Origin: Bifidobacterium sp. ESL0682
Lineage (GTDB): Bacteria > Actinomycetota > Actinomycetes > Actinomycetales > Bifidobacteriaceae
Reading direction: 5' to 3'
Assembly (NCBI RefSeq): GCF_029392815.1
Contig: NZ_CP113942.1
Span: 1,798,001-1,862,000, forward strand
DNA length: 64,000 nucleotides
Shown here: piece after piece, positions 1 to 8,484 of the stretch
How positions within the stretch are numbered: the stretch's first letter is position 1
Layout of the letters: every line of letters starts with the position of its first letter
Notes under the pieces: generated by a model
What the model saw: the letters and a program-made list of their open reading frames with translations, nothing else
The model's database searches: none
What the model was told of the DNA's origin: nothing
Program-made: the position numbers and the translations under genes

Positions 1-376
1 GTTCTGCCAGCAAACCTCCAATAGTCTTGACATTTCTTCGACTGAGAAATCAGACGACGGAAGCGCGGTTGTCGACAAAATCTCGCAAAGCAACTCGACA
101 ACAACTGCATCTGCGCCCGAAGCCATCGTCATGGGTGATCTCAACTCGAACTTGGATCATCCAAGCTTCCGCAAACTGCTTGACTCAGGATTCCAAGATG
201 CCGGGCTCGGCGCCTCGCATCGCGATGCAGCCAGCTTCCCTCAATGGCTCCCCTGGCCTCGCCTTGAGCTCGACCACATCCTTGTCACTTCCGGACTTTC
301 CACGGCGAACGTACGCACTCTCGTCATTCCCGGCAGCGACCATCTTGCATTGCTCGCCCAACTTCATCGTGCCTGA
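1..376 (+). CDS. Endonuclease/exonuclease/phosphatase family protein, C-terminal part
   Basis: The reading frame enters from the left edge (first full codon at base 2) and ends at a TGA at 374-376, so only about 124 C-terminal residues are visible. They contain VMGDLNS, LDHILV and SDHLALL, the closing metal-binding and catalytic motifs (GDxN and SDH) of the DNase I-like EEP fold. Family members are hydrolases of phosphodiester or phosphate-ester bonds, including extracellular nucleases and sphingomyelinase-like enzymes; the substrate cannot be told from this fragment. The part before GDLNS is Ser/Thr rich and probably a loop insertion. Nothing downstream is co-directional within 280 bp except a separate small gene with its own promoter. 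Confidence 0.75.
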   Translation, partial: FCQQTSNSLDISSTEKSDDGSAVVDKISQSNSTTTASAPEAIVMGDLNSNLDHPSFRKLLDSGFQDAGLGASHRDAASFPQWLPWPRLELDHILVTSGLSTANVRTLVIPGSDHLALLAQLHRA

Positions 377-550
377 ACCACATTCGTTCACTCGCAGTAA
401 AATCCAGAAAATAACTCAAGAACAATCCACCCGGTTTCCCACTGCTCAATCAACCAGACAAACTTACTCACATATGGGCTTCGAAGCCCAAAGCGACGTT
501 CAGCAATAGACATTTTATAGAGATAAAACTAGTCATTCCTGATCTGTCTA

Positions 551-579
551 TTGACTTTCCCGATGAGTGTCCATATGCT
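551..579 (+). promoter_or_regulatory. Candidate sigma-70-type promoter for the small gene at 660
   Basis: TTGACT at 551-556, a 17-nt spacer and TATGCT at 574-579 lie about 80 nt before the ATG at 660. The spacing is ideal and both hexamers match the consensus at four or five of six positions. Predicted from sequence only. Confidence 0.45.
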
Positions 580-659
580 GTCCCTTTGGTTGCTATATCG
601 ACAGTTTGAACAGATACTAAAAGTACGAATTCAATGTCGAATGCAAAGAAGGATATATT

Positions 660-890
660 ATGAACGAAACACAAAATGCAGACATTCAATTCAATATCTC
701 CCTCAGCCAAGACCAGCTCGCCTTCATGAAACGAGCTGCAGCACTTGAGGAGAGGTCGGTGCAGGACTGGGCGACGGACAAGTTGCTCGAGGCCGCAGGT
801 GAAGGCATCGACCAAGAGGTGACACTTCAGGAAGTCAACGAGGAATTCGATAAAATCCTCGCCACGTTCGAGGCCCCGGCCAACGCCTAA
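660..890 (+). CDS. Small orphan antitoxin-like (ribbon-helix-helix/DUF1778-like) protein
   Basis: This encodes 76 residues behind an AAGGA ribosome-binding site 8 nt before the ATG. The segment ISLSQDQLAFMKRAAAL followed by a second amphipathic helix (SVQDWATDKLLEAA) resembles the strand-helix-helix DNA-binding part of DUF1778 or RHH antitoxins, with an acidic C-terminal tail of about 35 residues (QEVTLQEVNEEFDKIL) that could wrap a toxin. No toxin gene is adjacent: 770 bp separate it from the plus-strand fragment before it only in part, and the next gene is on the other strand. The fold assignment is inference from pattern and length, so it may equally be an uncharacterised small regulator. 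Confidence 0.5.
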   Translation: MNETQNADIQFNISLSQDQLAFMKRAAALEERSVQDWATDKLLEAAGEGIDQEVTLQEVNEEFDKILATFEAPANA

Positions 891-1017
891 CAACAAGTCG
901 GCCAGTTGCCAGTATCTGATGCTGACGTTATGCAAGTTTTGATTTCGTTATGTAATCGTGCAACCACAAAATCACAGAAATCCGGTCAGGGCATAGCCAG
1001 CATACAATAATCGTTAC

Positions 1018-1056
1018 AAAAAGCGGGAAACAGTTTATACGCCTGTTTCCCGCTTT
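1018..1056. terminator. Bidirectional rho-independent terminator
   Basis: A perfect 13-bp stem, AAGCGGGAAACAG (1021-1033) with CTGTTTCCCGCTT (1043-1055), encloses a 9-nt loop, with A-rich sequence on the left and T residues on the right. It sits between convergent genes (660-890 plus, 1113-2054 minus) and can serve both. Confidence 0.85.
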
Positions 1057-1112
1057 CGCATATCTGAGTCTAGAATGCCTGTCTCTCAAGCATTTCGAAG
1101 CACATTCAGACG

Positions 1113-2054
1113 TCAGTCTTTATCGCGGGCAAGCGCCTCGAGCAGCTGGTCATCGCGTGATTGGATGGTTTGCGCAGCCTGCTCGCCTTGCCAGTCGTAG
1201 AAGCCCTTACCGCTCTTCGAGCCCAGTTCGCCGGCATCTACCTTCGCTTTCAAGACCTGGTCTTCGCCGGTCTCATTCGACAAATCCTCATAAAGATACT
1301 TAGAAATATTGTCGAACACATCAAGACCACCGAGGTCGGCGCTGGCAATCGGGCCAAGAATGGCCCAACGACGGCCGAGGCTGTATTTGACGATGTCGTC
1401 GACGGCCTCGGGGGTGGCGATGCCGCGCTTGACAATGTTCAGGCATTCGCGGATAACCGCAAGCTGGATGCGGTTGCCGACGAAACCGAGCGATTCGGTC
1501 TTGAGCGGCACGGCATGCTTGCCGATATGGTTCATCAGCTCGACGGTGACATCGACGGTTTCCTGGTCGGTCTTCTCGCCGGGAACGACTTCGACCAACG
1601 GCATGAGCTGAGCCGGGTTCCAGAAGTGAGCGACGACGAAACGCCCAGGATGTTCGAGTCCAGATGCAATCGCCGACGGGCTCAGGCCTGAGGTGTTGGT
1701 GGCGAGAATGGTCTGGTCGGAGACGATGCCTTCGACCTTCTTCCACACATCGTGCTTGACCTCAAGGTTTTCAAGCACCGATTCGATGATGAAATCGACA
1801 TCGGCGAGCGCCTCATAATCGGTGGTCATGGCGATGCGGCCGAGCACCGCGTCCCGATCCTCGACCTTAACCATGCCAGCCTTGATGAACGTGTCAAGAT
1901 CGCGCTCGATCAGCTCGCGGCCACGGTCCAGCGCCGGTTGCGCCGTGTCGACCACGGTCACGTCGTAGCCATTCATCGCGAACTGCAACGCCGTGGCATG
2001 CCCCATCGTGCCTGCGCCGAGATTGCCAATCTTCTTGATATCTGTCATTTTCAT
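1113..2054 (-). CDS. 3-hydroxyacyl-CoA dehydrogenase family protein
   Basis: The product is a 313-residue NAD(P)-dependent dehydrogenase. The N-terminus carries the Rossmann motif GAGTMGHATALQFAMNGYDV, and the middle has AHFWNPAQLMPLVEVV, the conserved His...Asn-Pro...Glu catalytic region of short 3-hydroxybutyryl-CoA dehydrogenases and the related lambda-crystallin/L-gulonate dehydrogenases; a helical dimerisation domain follows. The start is the first ATG, with GAGGAG 8 nt upstream. It may be read through from the permease/kinase genes upstream on the same strand, with a 166-bp gap. Bifidobacteria are not known for beta-oxidation, and no other acyl-CoA gene is visible here, so the physiological substrate is open; a hydroxyacid or uronate role is as likely as acyl-CoA. 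Confidence 0.85.
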   Translation of the reverse strand: MKMTDIKKIGNLGAGTMGHATALQFAMNGYDVTVVDTAQPALDRGRELIERDLDTFIKAGMVKVEDRDAVLGRIAMTTDYEALADVDFIIESVLENLEVKHDVWKKVEGIVSDQTILATNTSGLSPSAIASGLEHPGRFVVAHFWNPAQLMPLVEVVPGEKTDQETVDVTVELMNHIGKHAVPLKTESLGFVGNRIQLAVIRECLNIVKRGIATPEAVDDIVKYSLGRRWAILGPIASADLGGLDVFDNISKYLYEDLSNETGEDQVLKAKVDAGELGSKSGKGFYDWQGEQAAQTIQSRDDQLLEALARDKD

Positions 2055-2220
2055 ATATCTATCTCCTCAAAGCGGCATCACGTTGCAGCTTCGATGCCCA
2101 AGGATAGTCCGGAAGCCGGAATCAAGATAGAACGACGCACTGTGCACATTCAACAACGATTTCGTCGGTAATCCATGCGTCTATCTCAGTTCTTCGCTCA
2201 ACACATTCAACCAAACCCGT

Positions 2221-3198
2221 TCAAGACAGCTCTTGCAACGCCGATTCGATATCGGATCTCGGCAGGCATGTGGCAGGTCCCGAATGGCATGTTGACAGTC
2301 CGCCGGCGCAGTTGGCAAACTTCAACGCCCGAACGATGTCGTCCGATTCAAGCAACGCCGCGCAGAGTACGCCCGCATGCGTGTCACCTGCCCCATTCGT
2401 GTCCACAGCGGTGACTTCAAGGGCCGGAATGTGGGCAACCGCCGCTTCGCTGCCTCGGCGCCCGTCGCAGTACCATGCGCCCAACGCGCCGACACGTACG
2501 ATAACCCGATCGCCGAGATACCCCGCGAGCGCACGGCATTGTCCCGCATAATCATCGGAAACAACGTCAAGCCTGAACCGAGAGCAAAGAATGGCAGTCT
2601 CGCGCTCGTTCATCGTCCATATCGGGTGCAGCCCGCATAGGTCTTTCAAGCAGTCATCGCTGATATCGGCAATCATCGGACTGGTGTCGAAAATAACGTA
2701 GCCGTTGTCCCATCCTGCGTTTTTCGCGGCAAACCTGCGTATCGCCTCGGTGTTCTTTTGATGGGAGAACGAATATCCGCATAGATACACCACATCGCCG
2801 TTGACGAGCTCAATGTTCTCGTACGAGTCCTCCGGCACCTGCGTTTCGGCACCACGCGTCGAAACAAACGTACGCTCACCGTCTGGCTCGGTCATCGCGA
2901 TGCTGTAACCGGTATCAATGTCGGGCAGTTGGGCTCCGCCCATCTCGACGCCAATCGAAGACAAGGCCTTGCGGGCTACATCCGCCATCGGACCGGTGCC
3001 GATGGCGCCCAGATATGACGCACGCGCACCCATCTGTCGGGCGGCGTATAGCACGTTGTAACCACCACCCGCGCTCATGGCCTGACGCGTGGCGAAAACG
3101 TCGCCTCCACGCTCAGGCAGGTGGTCAACCGACAAGGTCAAATCCACACATACCTGAGCCAGATGAATCAATTCGGGTTCACGCACGGTTGGCCTCAT
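2221..3198 (-). CDS. PfkB-family carbohydrate/nucleoside kinase
   Basis: The frame gives about 325 residues with both PfkB signatures: an N-terminal GGGYNVLYAARQMGA (substrate/lid region) and a C-terminal DTNGAGDTHAGVL, whose Asp is the catalytic base and whose GAGD forms the anion hole. Family members phosphorylate ribose, fructose-like sugars or nucleosides. Its start overlaps the 3' end of the NCS1 permease gene: the ATG at 3198 overlaps by 20 nt without a clear ribosome-binding site, and the GTG at 3186 is preceded by GATGAGG and may be the real start. Position after a permease and an ADP-ribosylglycohydrolase mirrors E. coli yegV in yegTUV, which suggests a nucleoside or ribosyl substrate (inference). 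Confidence 0.85.
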   Translation of the reverse strand: MRPTVREPELIHLAQVCVDLTLSVDHLPERGGDVFATRQAMSAGGGYNVLYAARQMGARASYLGAIGTGPMADVARKALSSIGVEMGGAQLPDIDTGYSIAMTEPDGERTFVSTRGAETQVPEDSYENIELVNGDVVYLCGYSFSHQKNTEAIRRFAAKNAGWDNGYVIFDTSPMIADISDDCLKDLCGLHPIWTMNERETAILCSRFRLDVVSDDYAGQCRALAGYLGDRVIVRVGALGAWYCDGRRGSEAAVAHIPALEVTAVDTNGAGDTHAGVLCAALLESDDIVRALKFANCAGGLSTCHSGPATCLPRSDIESALQELS

Positions 3199-4654
3199 CG
3201 CGTTCAAGTTGCGTTTCCTGTTTCTTGACTTGCGGCAAACCGAAAATCGCATATAGCACGCCTGCCAGTAGCAACGACACCAACCAGGCCAAGCCGTTCT
3301 TGCCGATCGCGGTATTGGCCAAAGGCCCAGAGAACCAGACCACTTTGTCGGAAACGCGCGCGGTGACGAAGAGGAAACCAACCATCAGACCGACCAGCCA
3401 GCTGACCATGGCCGCGATATTGATACCGTGCCAGTACCAATAGCGGGAACCTTTGCCGAGATCGAGCAACGCGGCAGAATCGTAGCTCTTGCGTTCAATC
3501 AGATCGACCAGGAACACACCAACCCAAGCCGTCAGCGGTACCGCCAGCAGGGAGATGAACGTGACGAATGGGCCATAGAAACCGCCCGAACCGAGCATGA
3601 AATACATGGCGCCGACAGTGGTGACCACAATATCAAGCGACACCGCGTATACGCGCGGAATGCGGATGCCGAGCGTAATGGTCGTCAGCCCTGCGGAATA
3701 GACCGACAGATTGTTGGACATCAATAGTCCTGCGAACGCCGCAATCAGGTAAGGCACTGAGACCCAAACCGGCAAGGCGCCGCGCACCGCAGCCACAGGA
3801 TCGGAGGCCGAAGCAAGACCCGAACCACCAGCGGTAAGGATAGAGCCCACTCCGATGACGATGGTCAATGGAATCCCGGCCCCTGCCGCAGCCGTAAGTA
3901 CCAAGGATCCGCTTTTTACGCTGGTTTTCTGGTAGCGCGCCATGTCGGCTCCGGAATTGACCCAGCCGATACCACTGCCCGACGCTATCGTGCCGATGGC
4001 GACGATAAAAGCACTGGTGGAGCCGGTCTTGCTGGAGAGCAGGGTACCCCAATTCACCGTTGAAACGAGATAAATCGCGACAAACAGCGTCAGCGCGCCG
4101 AAAATCCAAGTGGCCCACTTCTGGACTTCCAGGATGAAGGCATGACCAGCCACGGAAATCACAGCGGTCAAGGCCACGAAGATGACCACGCAGGCGAAGG
4201 TCAGCAACGGGATGTCCTTGTAGCCGGCGGGCGTGTGGAACATGATCACGCACAACGATAGAAGAGCCGATGCGCCGGTGATGGTATTGACGGTCTCCCA
4301 GCCGAGGCGAGAAATCAGCGCCACCAACGTCGGTCCGATGTTGCCGCGAACGCCGAAAATCGCACGGGAGAGCGTCAAGGAAGGTGCGCCTCCACGACGG
4401 CCGGCTATGGATACCAGCCCAACCAAGGCGAATGAACCAAAGGAGCCGATGATGGTGGCCAACACCGCCTGCCATACGTTCAGGCCCAACGCGATGATGG
4501 TGGCACCCAGCGGGATACCCAGAATCGAGATATTGGCCGCAAACCAGACCCAGAACAGCTCGCCCGGCGCCCCGTTACGTTGATTCTCCGGCACCGGTTC
4601 GATGCCTCGTTGCTCGACACGGGAAAGAATCCTGCCTTGCTTTGATGCTGACAT
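3179..4654 (-). CDS. NCS1-family nucleobase/nucleoside:cation symporter
   Basis: This 491-residue integral membrane protein has about 12 hydrophobic segments. The opening GELFWVWFAANISILGIPLG and the following LARAIFGVRGN-like stretch (SRAIFGVRGNIGPTL) match the nucleobase:cation symporter-1 family (cytosine, allantoin, purine and hydantoin permeases). The ATG at 4654 is preceded by an AGAGAG-type ribosome-binding site. It lies between an ADP-ribosylglycohydrolase gene (124 bp upstream) and a PfkB kinase gene (overlapping at its 3' end), so it probably imports the compound that the kinase phosphorylates. The exact substrate cannot be read from sequence. The C-terminus is charged and cytosolic (QVKKQETQLERDEANRA). 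Confidence 0.88.
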   Translation of the reverse strand: MSASKQGRILSRVEQRGIEPVPENQRNGAPGELFWVWFAANISILGIPLGATIIALGLNVWQAVLATIIGSFGSFALVGLVSIAGRRGGAPSLTLSRAIFGVRGNIGPTLVALISRLGWETVNTITGASALLSLCVIMFHTPAGYKDIPLLTFACVVIFVALTAVISVAGHAFILEVQKWATWIFGALTLFVAIYLVSTVNWGTLLSSKTGSTSAFIVAIGTIASGSGIGWVNSGADMARYQKTSVKSGSLVLTAAAGAGIPLTIVIGVGSILTAGGSGLASASDPVAAVRGALPVWVSVPYLIAAFAGLLMSNNLSVYSAGLTTITLGIRIPRVYAVSLDIVVTTVGAMYFMLGSGGFYGPFVTFISLLAVPLTAWVGVFLVDLIERKSYDSAALLDLGKGSRYWYWHGINIAAMVSWLVGLMVGFLFVTARVSDKVVWFSGPLANTAIGKNGLAWLVSLLLAGVLYAIFGLPQVKKQETQLERDEANRA

Positions 4655-4778
4655 TTGATTGACTCTCTTCTACTTGTTGTTGTTCACATAGTTAACGGTT
4701 ATTGACCAGAGATTTCCGGGATTGGTTTTCTGCTATGCGTTGCAGAAATTGATCATCGACTATTGACTACCTTGAAAA

Positions 4779-5808
4779 TCAGCCTTCGCTTTCCTCTGCA
4801 CGTATTGCCAGCAGCGGCTCCACTGATTTCGAAAGATCGAGATGCGAAACGGCAGCGACTTGCGCAGTCAGCTCCTGAGGAAACGCGTCCGCTCCGAGCG
4901 CAGCGCCGAGCATGGCCCCGGCTATGGCACCCATCGTGTCGGTATCGCCGCCGATGTTGGCCGCTGTCAGCAACGCTTTCAACGGTTCATCCGCATAGCG
5001 GTATGCCAACGCAAACACCGTCGCCACCGACTCGTTGGACTCCACAGATGTACCGAATTCGTCGCGCAGCGTATCCGCGAAGCGATCATCGTCATCACCC
5101 GTTTCTCGCGCGAAATCAAGAGCGAGATTCACACGCGAGACCACACTGGCTTTGGGACTCCAAGCCGCTTTTTGGCAGGGCGTACCGGCCGCCAATCGAA
5201 CAGCATCGCCCAGTGCGTCGCGCACGCCCTCACCGGCAATGCCGAAACTCACGGCAGCCGCTACCAGCAGAGCGCTTTGAAAACCGGGCACCGTGTTATG
5301 CGTCACCCGGCAGGACTCATATACGTAATCGGCGAAAGACGGGCGGCTGGCATCATGGGCGATGCCGACCGGAGTCACTCGCATGGCCGCACCGTTGGTC
5401 GTTCCGGTTCGCCCGGTCTGGGTAATATCCGCGCCATTCCTGACTTGTTCCAGCGCGAGTTTGGTGGAGGGGCCGAGTAGATCCAAAGAACCTCTGCGCT
5501 TCATATCGTCTTCCCAATCCAGCAGTGACGTCGCCAGACGCTGCGGGTCGATATGCCCTTTGCCTTCCGCGATCAGCTCTGCGACCAAAAGAGCCTGTTC
5601 GGTGTCATCGGTCACGGAGCCCGCAGCCATGCTCGGAGCAATCGGCTGATTGGCTATCGCATCCACCAACCCCGCAACATTCCCATATAGCCGACGCGAT
5701 CCATTCCCTGCTCATGCTTTGCGTCGGCATGCCTAGAGCATCACCTAGCGAAAGCCCTCGCAACGCGCCAATCGCATGATCTCGCACCACATCCATGTCG
5801 GATTCCAT
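4779..5808 (-). pseudogene. ADP-ribosylglycohydrolase (YegU/DraG-like), frame broken once
   Basis: Two frames join into one DraG-type enzyme. The first (ATG at 5808, AGAAGG upstream; an in-frame TTG at 5817 is less likely) encodes AIGALRGLSLGDALGMPTQSMSRE. The second encodes LYGNVAGLVDAIANQPIAP, then SVTDDTEQALL with the family's metal-binding Asp residues, and a late GGDTDTMGAIAGAMLGA with the second metal site. Removing one G at about 5697 restores ...MSREWIRRLYGN..., the expected continuous sequence of about 340 residues. The extra base is not in a long homopolymer, so decay and sequencing error are both possible. It is the first gene of the operon with the NCS1 permease and PfkB kinase, the same trio as E. 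coli yegTUV. Confidence 0.82.
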
Positions 5809-5844
5809 ATCCGTCAACCTTCTCTCGGCAACCTATCGATAGTT

Positions 5845-5872
5845 CTAATATAGTCACTATGACTATAAGTGC
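5845..5872 (-). promoter_or_regulatory. Promoter with palindromic operator for the yegTUV-like operon
   Basis: On the minus strand TTGCAC (5867-5872) and TATATT (5845-5850) are separated by 16 nt. The spacer and the -10 are covered by an inverted repeat, TATAGTCA-CTA-TGACTATA (5847-5865), with perfect 8-bp arms. The short GTC/GAC-centred palindrome on the promoter resembles GntR-family operators, and E. coli yegTUV is adjacent to the GntR gene yegW; no regulator gene is present here, so the identity of the binding protein is inference. Confidence 0.6.
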
Positions 5873-6148
5873 AATCTCGTACTTACTACAGTCTTGTAAA
5901 AATCTCGCAGGAAACACCTTTTTATAAGAACGCTCATCGTTTATTAGCCAGATTGATGGCAGCGACGAAAAGACATTGCCAACTAAAAGAAGACCCGGCC
6001 AAAACGAACCTGTTCTATCCAGCGGGCGAGCTATAGTTGAAAAGTTATTCACGGGTGCGGGGCCCTCTCAATCCCGCAGGCCGTGAGGGACAACGTGGAT
6101 TCGAGCAAGTATGCCCCACATACGAGCGAGAAACCGCAATGAACCAAC
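5873..6148 (+). other. rpsP: Leader/promoter region before rpsP, no gene
   Basis: This gap runs from the yegTUV-like promoter to the rpsP ribosome-binding site. No convincing reading frame is present. Near 6060-6095 a short GC-rich stem is possible (CCCTC...GAGGG) followed by about 60 nt of leader. I could not recognise a named ribosomal-protein leader or a good promoter by eye. Confidence 0.35.
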
Positions 6149-6161
6149 AAGGAGAGCCACA

Positions 6162-6650
6162 ATGGCTACCAAGATTCGTCTGAAGCGCATGGGCAAGAAG
6201 TTCTATGCCTTCTACCGCATTGTCGTCATGGATTCGCGCAAGAAGCGTGACGGCAAGTCGATCGAAGAGATCGGCCTGTATGATCCGAACCAACAGCCTT
6301 CGATGATCAAGATCGATTCCGATCGTGCTCAGTACTGGCTGGGTGTCGGCGCACAGCCGAGCGATCCGGTCCTGAATCTTTTGAAGATCACCGGTGACTG
6401 GCAGAAGTTCAAGGGTCTGCCGGGTGCCGAAGGCACGCTGAAGACCGCAGAAGCCGGCCCGGATGCTGCTGCTCGCGTCGAAGCTGCTGAGGCTGACGCC
6501 CAGAAGCTCAAGGCCAAGCAGTCCGAAGCCAAGGCAAAGGCCGAGGCTGAGAAGGCCGCGGAAGCCGCCAAGGCTGACGAGGAGAAGGCTGAAGAAGCCG
6601 GCGCCGAAGAGGCCAAGGCCGAAGAAGCTGAGACCGAGAAGGCTGAGTAA
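6162..6650 (+). CDS. rpsP: 30S ribosomal protein S16
   Basis: The start is the ATG at 6162, behind AAGGAGAG; an upstream ATG at 6111 in the same frame lacks both homology and a ribosome-binding site. The first 90 residues are typical S16 ([43 protein letters not shown]). After about residue 95 the protein continues for some 65 residues of Ala/Glu/Lys-rich, probably helical tail, making 162 residues in all, longer than the roughly 80-residue enterobacterial form; actinobacterial S16 proteins often have such tails. It opens the operon with khpA (2 nt later), rimM and trmD, the standard ribosome-maturation cluster. Confidence 0.97.
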   Translation: MATKIRLKRMGKKFYAFYRIVVMDSRKKRDGKSIEEIGLYDPNQQPSMIKIDSDRAQYWLGVGAQPSDPVLNLLKITGDWQKFKGLPGAEGTLKTAEAGPDAAARVEAAEADAQKLKAKQSEAKAKAEAEKAAEAAKADEEKAEEAGAEEAKAEEAETEKAE

Positions 6651-6652
6651 TC

Positions 6653-6886
6653 ATGCTCGCGCAAGCTGTGGAACATCTCATTTCCAATATCGTCGACTTC
6701 CCCGATGATGTGTCGGTGAAGTCTCACGAAAACGCCCGTGGCGAACTGCTGCGGGTGCGTGTGAACCCTGAAGACATCGGACGTGTGATCGGTCGTTCCG
6801 GCCGCACCGCCAATGCGATCCGTACCGTGGTGCAGGCTTTGTCCGACCACAAGGTGCGCGTCGACATCATGGATGTCCGCAAGTGA
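6653..6886 (+). CDS. khpA: KH-domain RNA-binding protein KhpA
   Basis: The 77 residues form a single type II KH domain. RVIGRSGRTANAIRTVVQA contains the GxxG loop (GRSG) that contacts RNA. The gene starts 2 nt after the rpsP stop and its TGA overlaps the GTG of rimM by four bases (GTGA), indicating translational coupling. KhpA is the small cytoplasmic RNA chaperone encoded between rpsP and rimM in Firmicutes and Actinobacteria; it often partners with KhpB/Jag. Confidence 0.93.
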   Translation: MLAQAVEHLISNIVDFPDDVSVKSHENARGELLRVRVNPEDIGRVIGRSGRTANAIRTVVQALSDHKVRVDIMDVRK

Positions 6887-7551
6887 ATCGCGACGAAACT
6901 ATTTCGCAGCAGGCAGACCCTCAGCAGCGCGAACTGTTGAGGGTCTGCCGTATCGGGCGTGCACAGGGACTCAAAGGTGAGGTCAACGTCCGTTCGTTTA
7001 CCGACGAACCGGAACGCCGGTTCGCTGTCGGTTCGGCTTTATATACGAAAGATGGCGAGCACGCTTATACCGTCGCTCATTCCCGTACGTTCAAAGACCG
7101 CTGGATTCTGCATTTCGAAGGCGTTGACAACCGTGACGCTTCCGAGGCACTAAATGGGTTGGATTTGTACGTCGAAGCCGATGATCCTGAAGAAATGGCT
7201 GAGGAAGACGCTTGGTACCCCAAGGATCTCATCGGTCTTGTTGCACGCGTCGCAGAGAATCCCGTCAACGGAATCGATGCCGCGAAGTCCGGCCAAGTCA
7301 TTGGCAAGGTCGTAGATGTGATCGACGGCCCGGCACAATCCCTGCTGAAGATTCGTTTAGCTACGCCCGTCATCGAGCAAAAAGACGGCAGCTTTATTCC
7401 GGCCTCTTCCGATGAAAACGACGAGAACGAGAACACTGCAATCATCAAAACAGCTCTAGTGCCATTTGTTGATGAACTCGTACCAGACATCGATCTGGAT
7501 GAAGGCTATCTCACGCTCGACCCGCCAGTCGGTTTGATTCCGGGCTTGTAA
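6883..7551 (+). CDS. rimM: Ribosome maturation factor RimM
   Basis: The GTG start at 6883 overlaps the khpA stop. The N-terminal beta-barrel shows LLRVCRIGRAQGLKGEVNVRS-type sequence (residues about 18-38), and the C-terminal PRC-barrel region holds WYPKDLIGL and ends LDPPVGLIPGL. RimM binds S19 in the assembling 30S subunit head. At 222 residues it is longer than usual (about 170-180) because of acidic loops, such as DENDENENT near residue 180. It sits between khpA and trmD in the canonical order. Confidence 0.95.
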   Translation: MNRDETISQQADPQQRELLRVCRIGRAQGLKGEVNVRSFTDEPERRFAVGSALYTKDGEHAYTVAHSRTFKDRWILHFEGVDNRDASEALNGLDLYVEADDPEEMAEEDAWYPKDLIGLVARVAENPVNGIDAAKSGQVIGKVVDVIDGPAQSLLKIRLATPVIEQKDGSFIPASSDENDENENTAIIKTALVPFVDELVPDIDLDEGYLTLDPPVGLIPGL

Positions 7552-7596
7552 ATCCGCGCATCAGTCTTTTGTTACCCAGACGGATGGGGTCACGAT

Positions 7597-8457
7597 ATGG
7601 TTGAAACCATGAAGATTGATATCGTGTCCGTATTTCCAGAGTATTTTGAAGCCCTCAACGTCGGCCTGTTCGGCAAGGCCATCGAACGCGGGCTGCTCGA
7701 TGTGAAAACACACGATCTGCGCGACTGGACCCACGACGTGCACCATTCCGTCGACGATACGCCTGTCGGCGGCGGCGCGGGTATGGTGATGAAGCCGGAA
7801 GTTTGGGCCGAATGCCTCGATGATTTGCTGGGCTTAAAACCCGTTGAAATCAACGACGAAGACAATCCTGCCACATTCGCTACCACTCACCAAGTAGCTG
7901 ACAGGCCAGTCCTGATTTTTCCCAATCCTTCCGCACCACTGTTTACTCAGCGCGACGCGACCGAGCTTTCGCACACCAGCCACCTTCTCTTCGGCTGCGG
8001 CCGTTACGAAGGCTATGACGCACGTATCCCCCGCTATTACCGAGCGCAAGGCGTTGATGTACGCGAATACTCCATCGGCGACTACGTCTTGAACGGCGGC
8101 GAAGTGGCCGTTTCGGTGATGCTTGAGGCCATCACGCGTCTGATGCCGGGTTTCATGGGCAATCCTGACTCCATCGTGGAAGAATCCTACACCGGCCAGA
8201 ACGCGCTCTTGGAGCACTACCAGTACACGAAACCGGCCGTCTGGCGCGGCATGGGTGTTCCCGATGTCCTGACCAGCGGCGACCACGGCAAGGTCGACCG
8301 TTTCCGTCGCGACGAAGCCATCGCTCACACCGCCCAACTCCGTCCTGACCTCATCCAGCAGCTCGACTGCAAATCGCTCGACAAAGCCGACCGCAAAACC
8401 CTGATGTCCCTAGGCTGGGAGGTCTCCGGCCCTCACCCGCGCAAGCTGGACGATTAA
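7597..8457 (+). CDS. trmD: tRNA (guanine37-N1)-methyltransferase TrmD
   Basis: This 286-residue SpoU-TrmD (SPOUT) trefoil-knot enzyme uses S-adenosylmethionine to methylate G37 next to the anticodon, preventing +1 frameshifting. Visible motifs are MKIDIVSVFPEYF at the start, DDTPVGGGAGMVM, LLFGCGRYEGYDARI and IGDYVLNGGE in the knot, and NPDSIVEESY. The ATG at 7597 has ATGGGG about 8 nt upstream; a second ATG four codons in (7609) begins the conserved part. It closes the rpsP operon 45 bp after rimM. A roughly 25-residue acidic insertion (EINDEDNPATF) lies in the first half. Confidence 0.97.
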   Translation: MVETMKIDIVSVFPEYFEALNVGLFGKAIERGLLDVKTHDLRDWTHDVHHSVDDTPVGGGAGMVMKPEVWAECLDDLLGLKPVEINDEDNPATFATTHQVADRPVLIFPNPSAPLFTQRDATELSHTSHLLFGCGRYEGYDARIPRYYRAQGVDVREYSIGDYVLNGGEVAVSVMLEAITRLMPGFMGNPDSIVEESYTGQNALLEHYQYTKPAVWRGMGVPDVLTSGDHGKVDRFRRDEAIAHTAQLRPDLIQQLDCKSLDKADRKTLMSLGWEVSGPHPRKLDD

Positions 8458-8484
8458 TCTCGTTATTCTGCCAAGTTGGCTTTT

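Noticed and set aside
5741-6052. A 103-residue minus-strand open frame before the ADP-ribosylglycohydrolase
   Set aside because: It covers the promoter-operator of the operon and has no ribosome-binding site.
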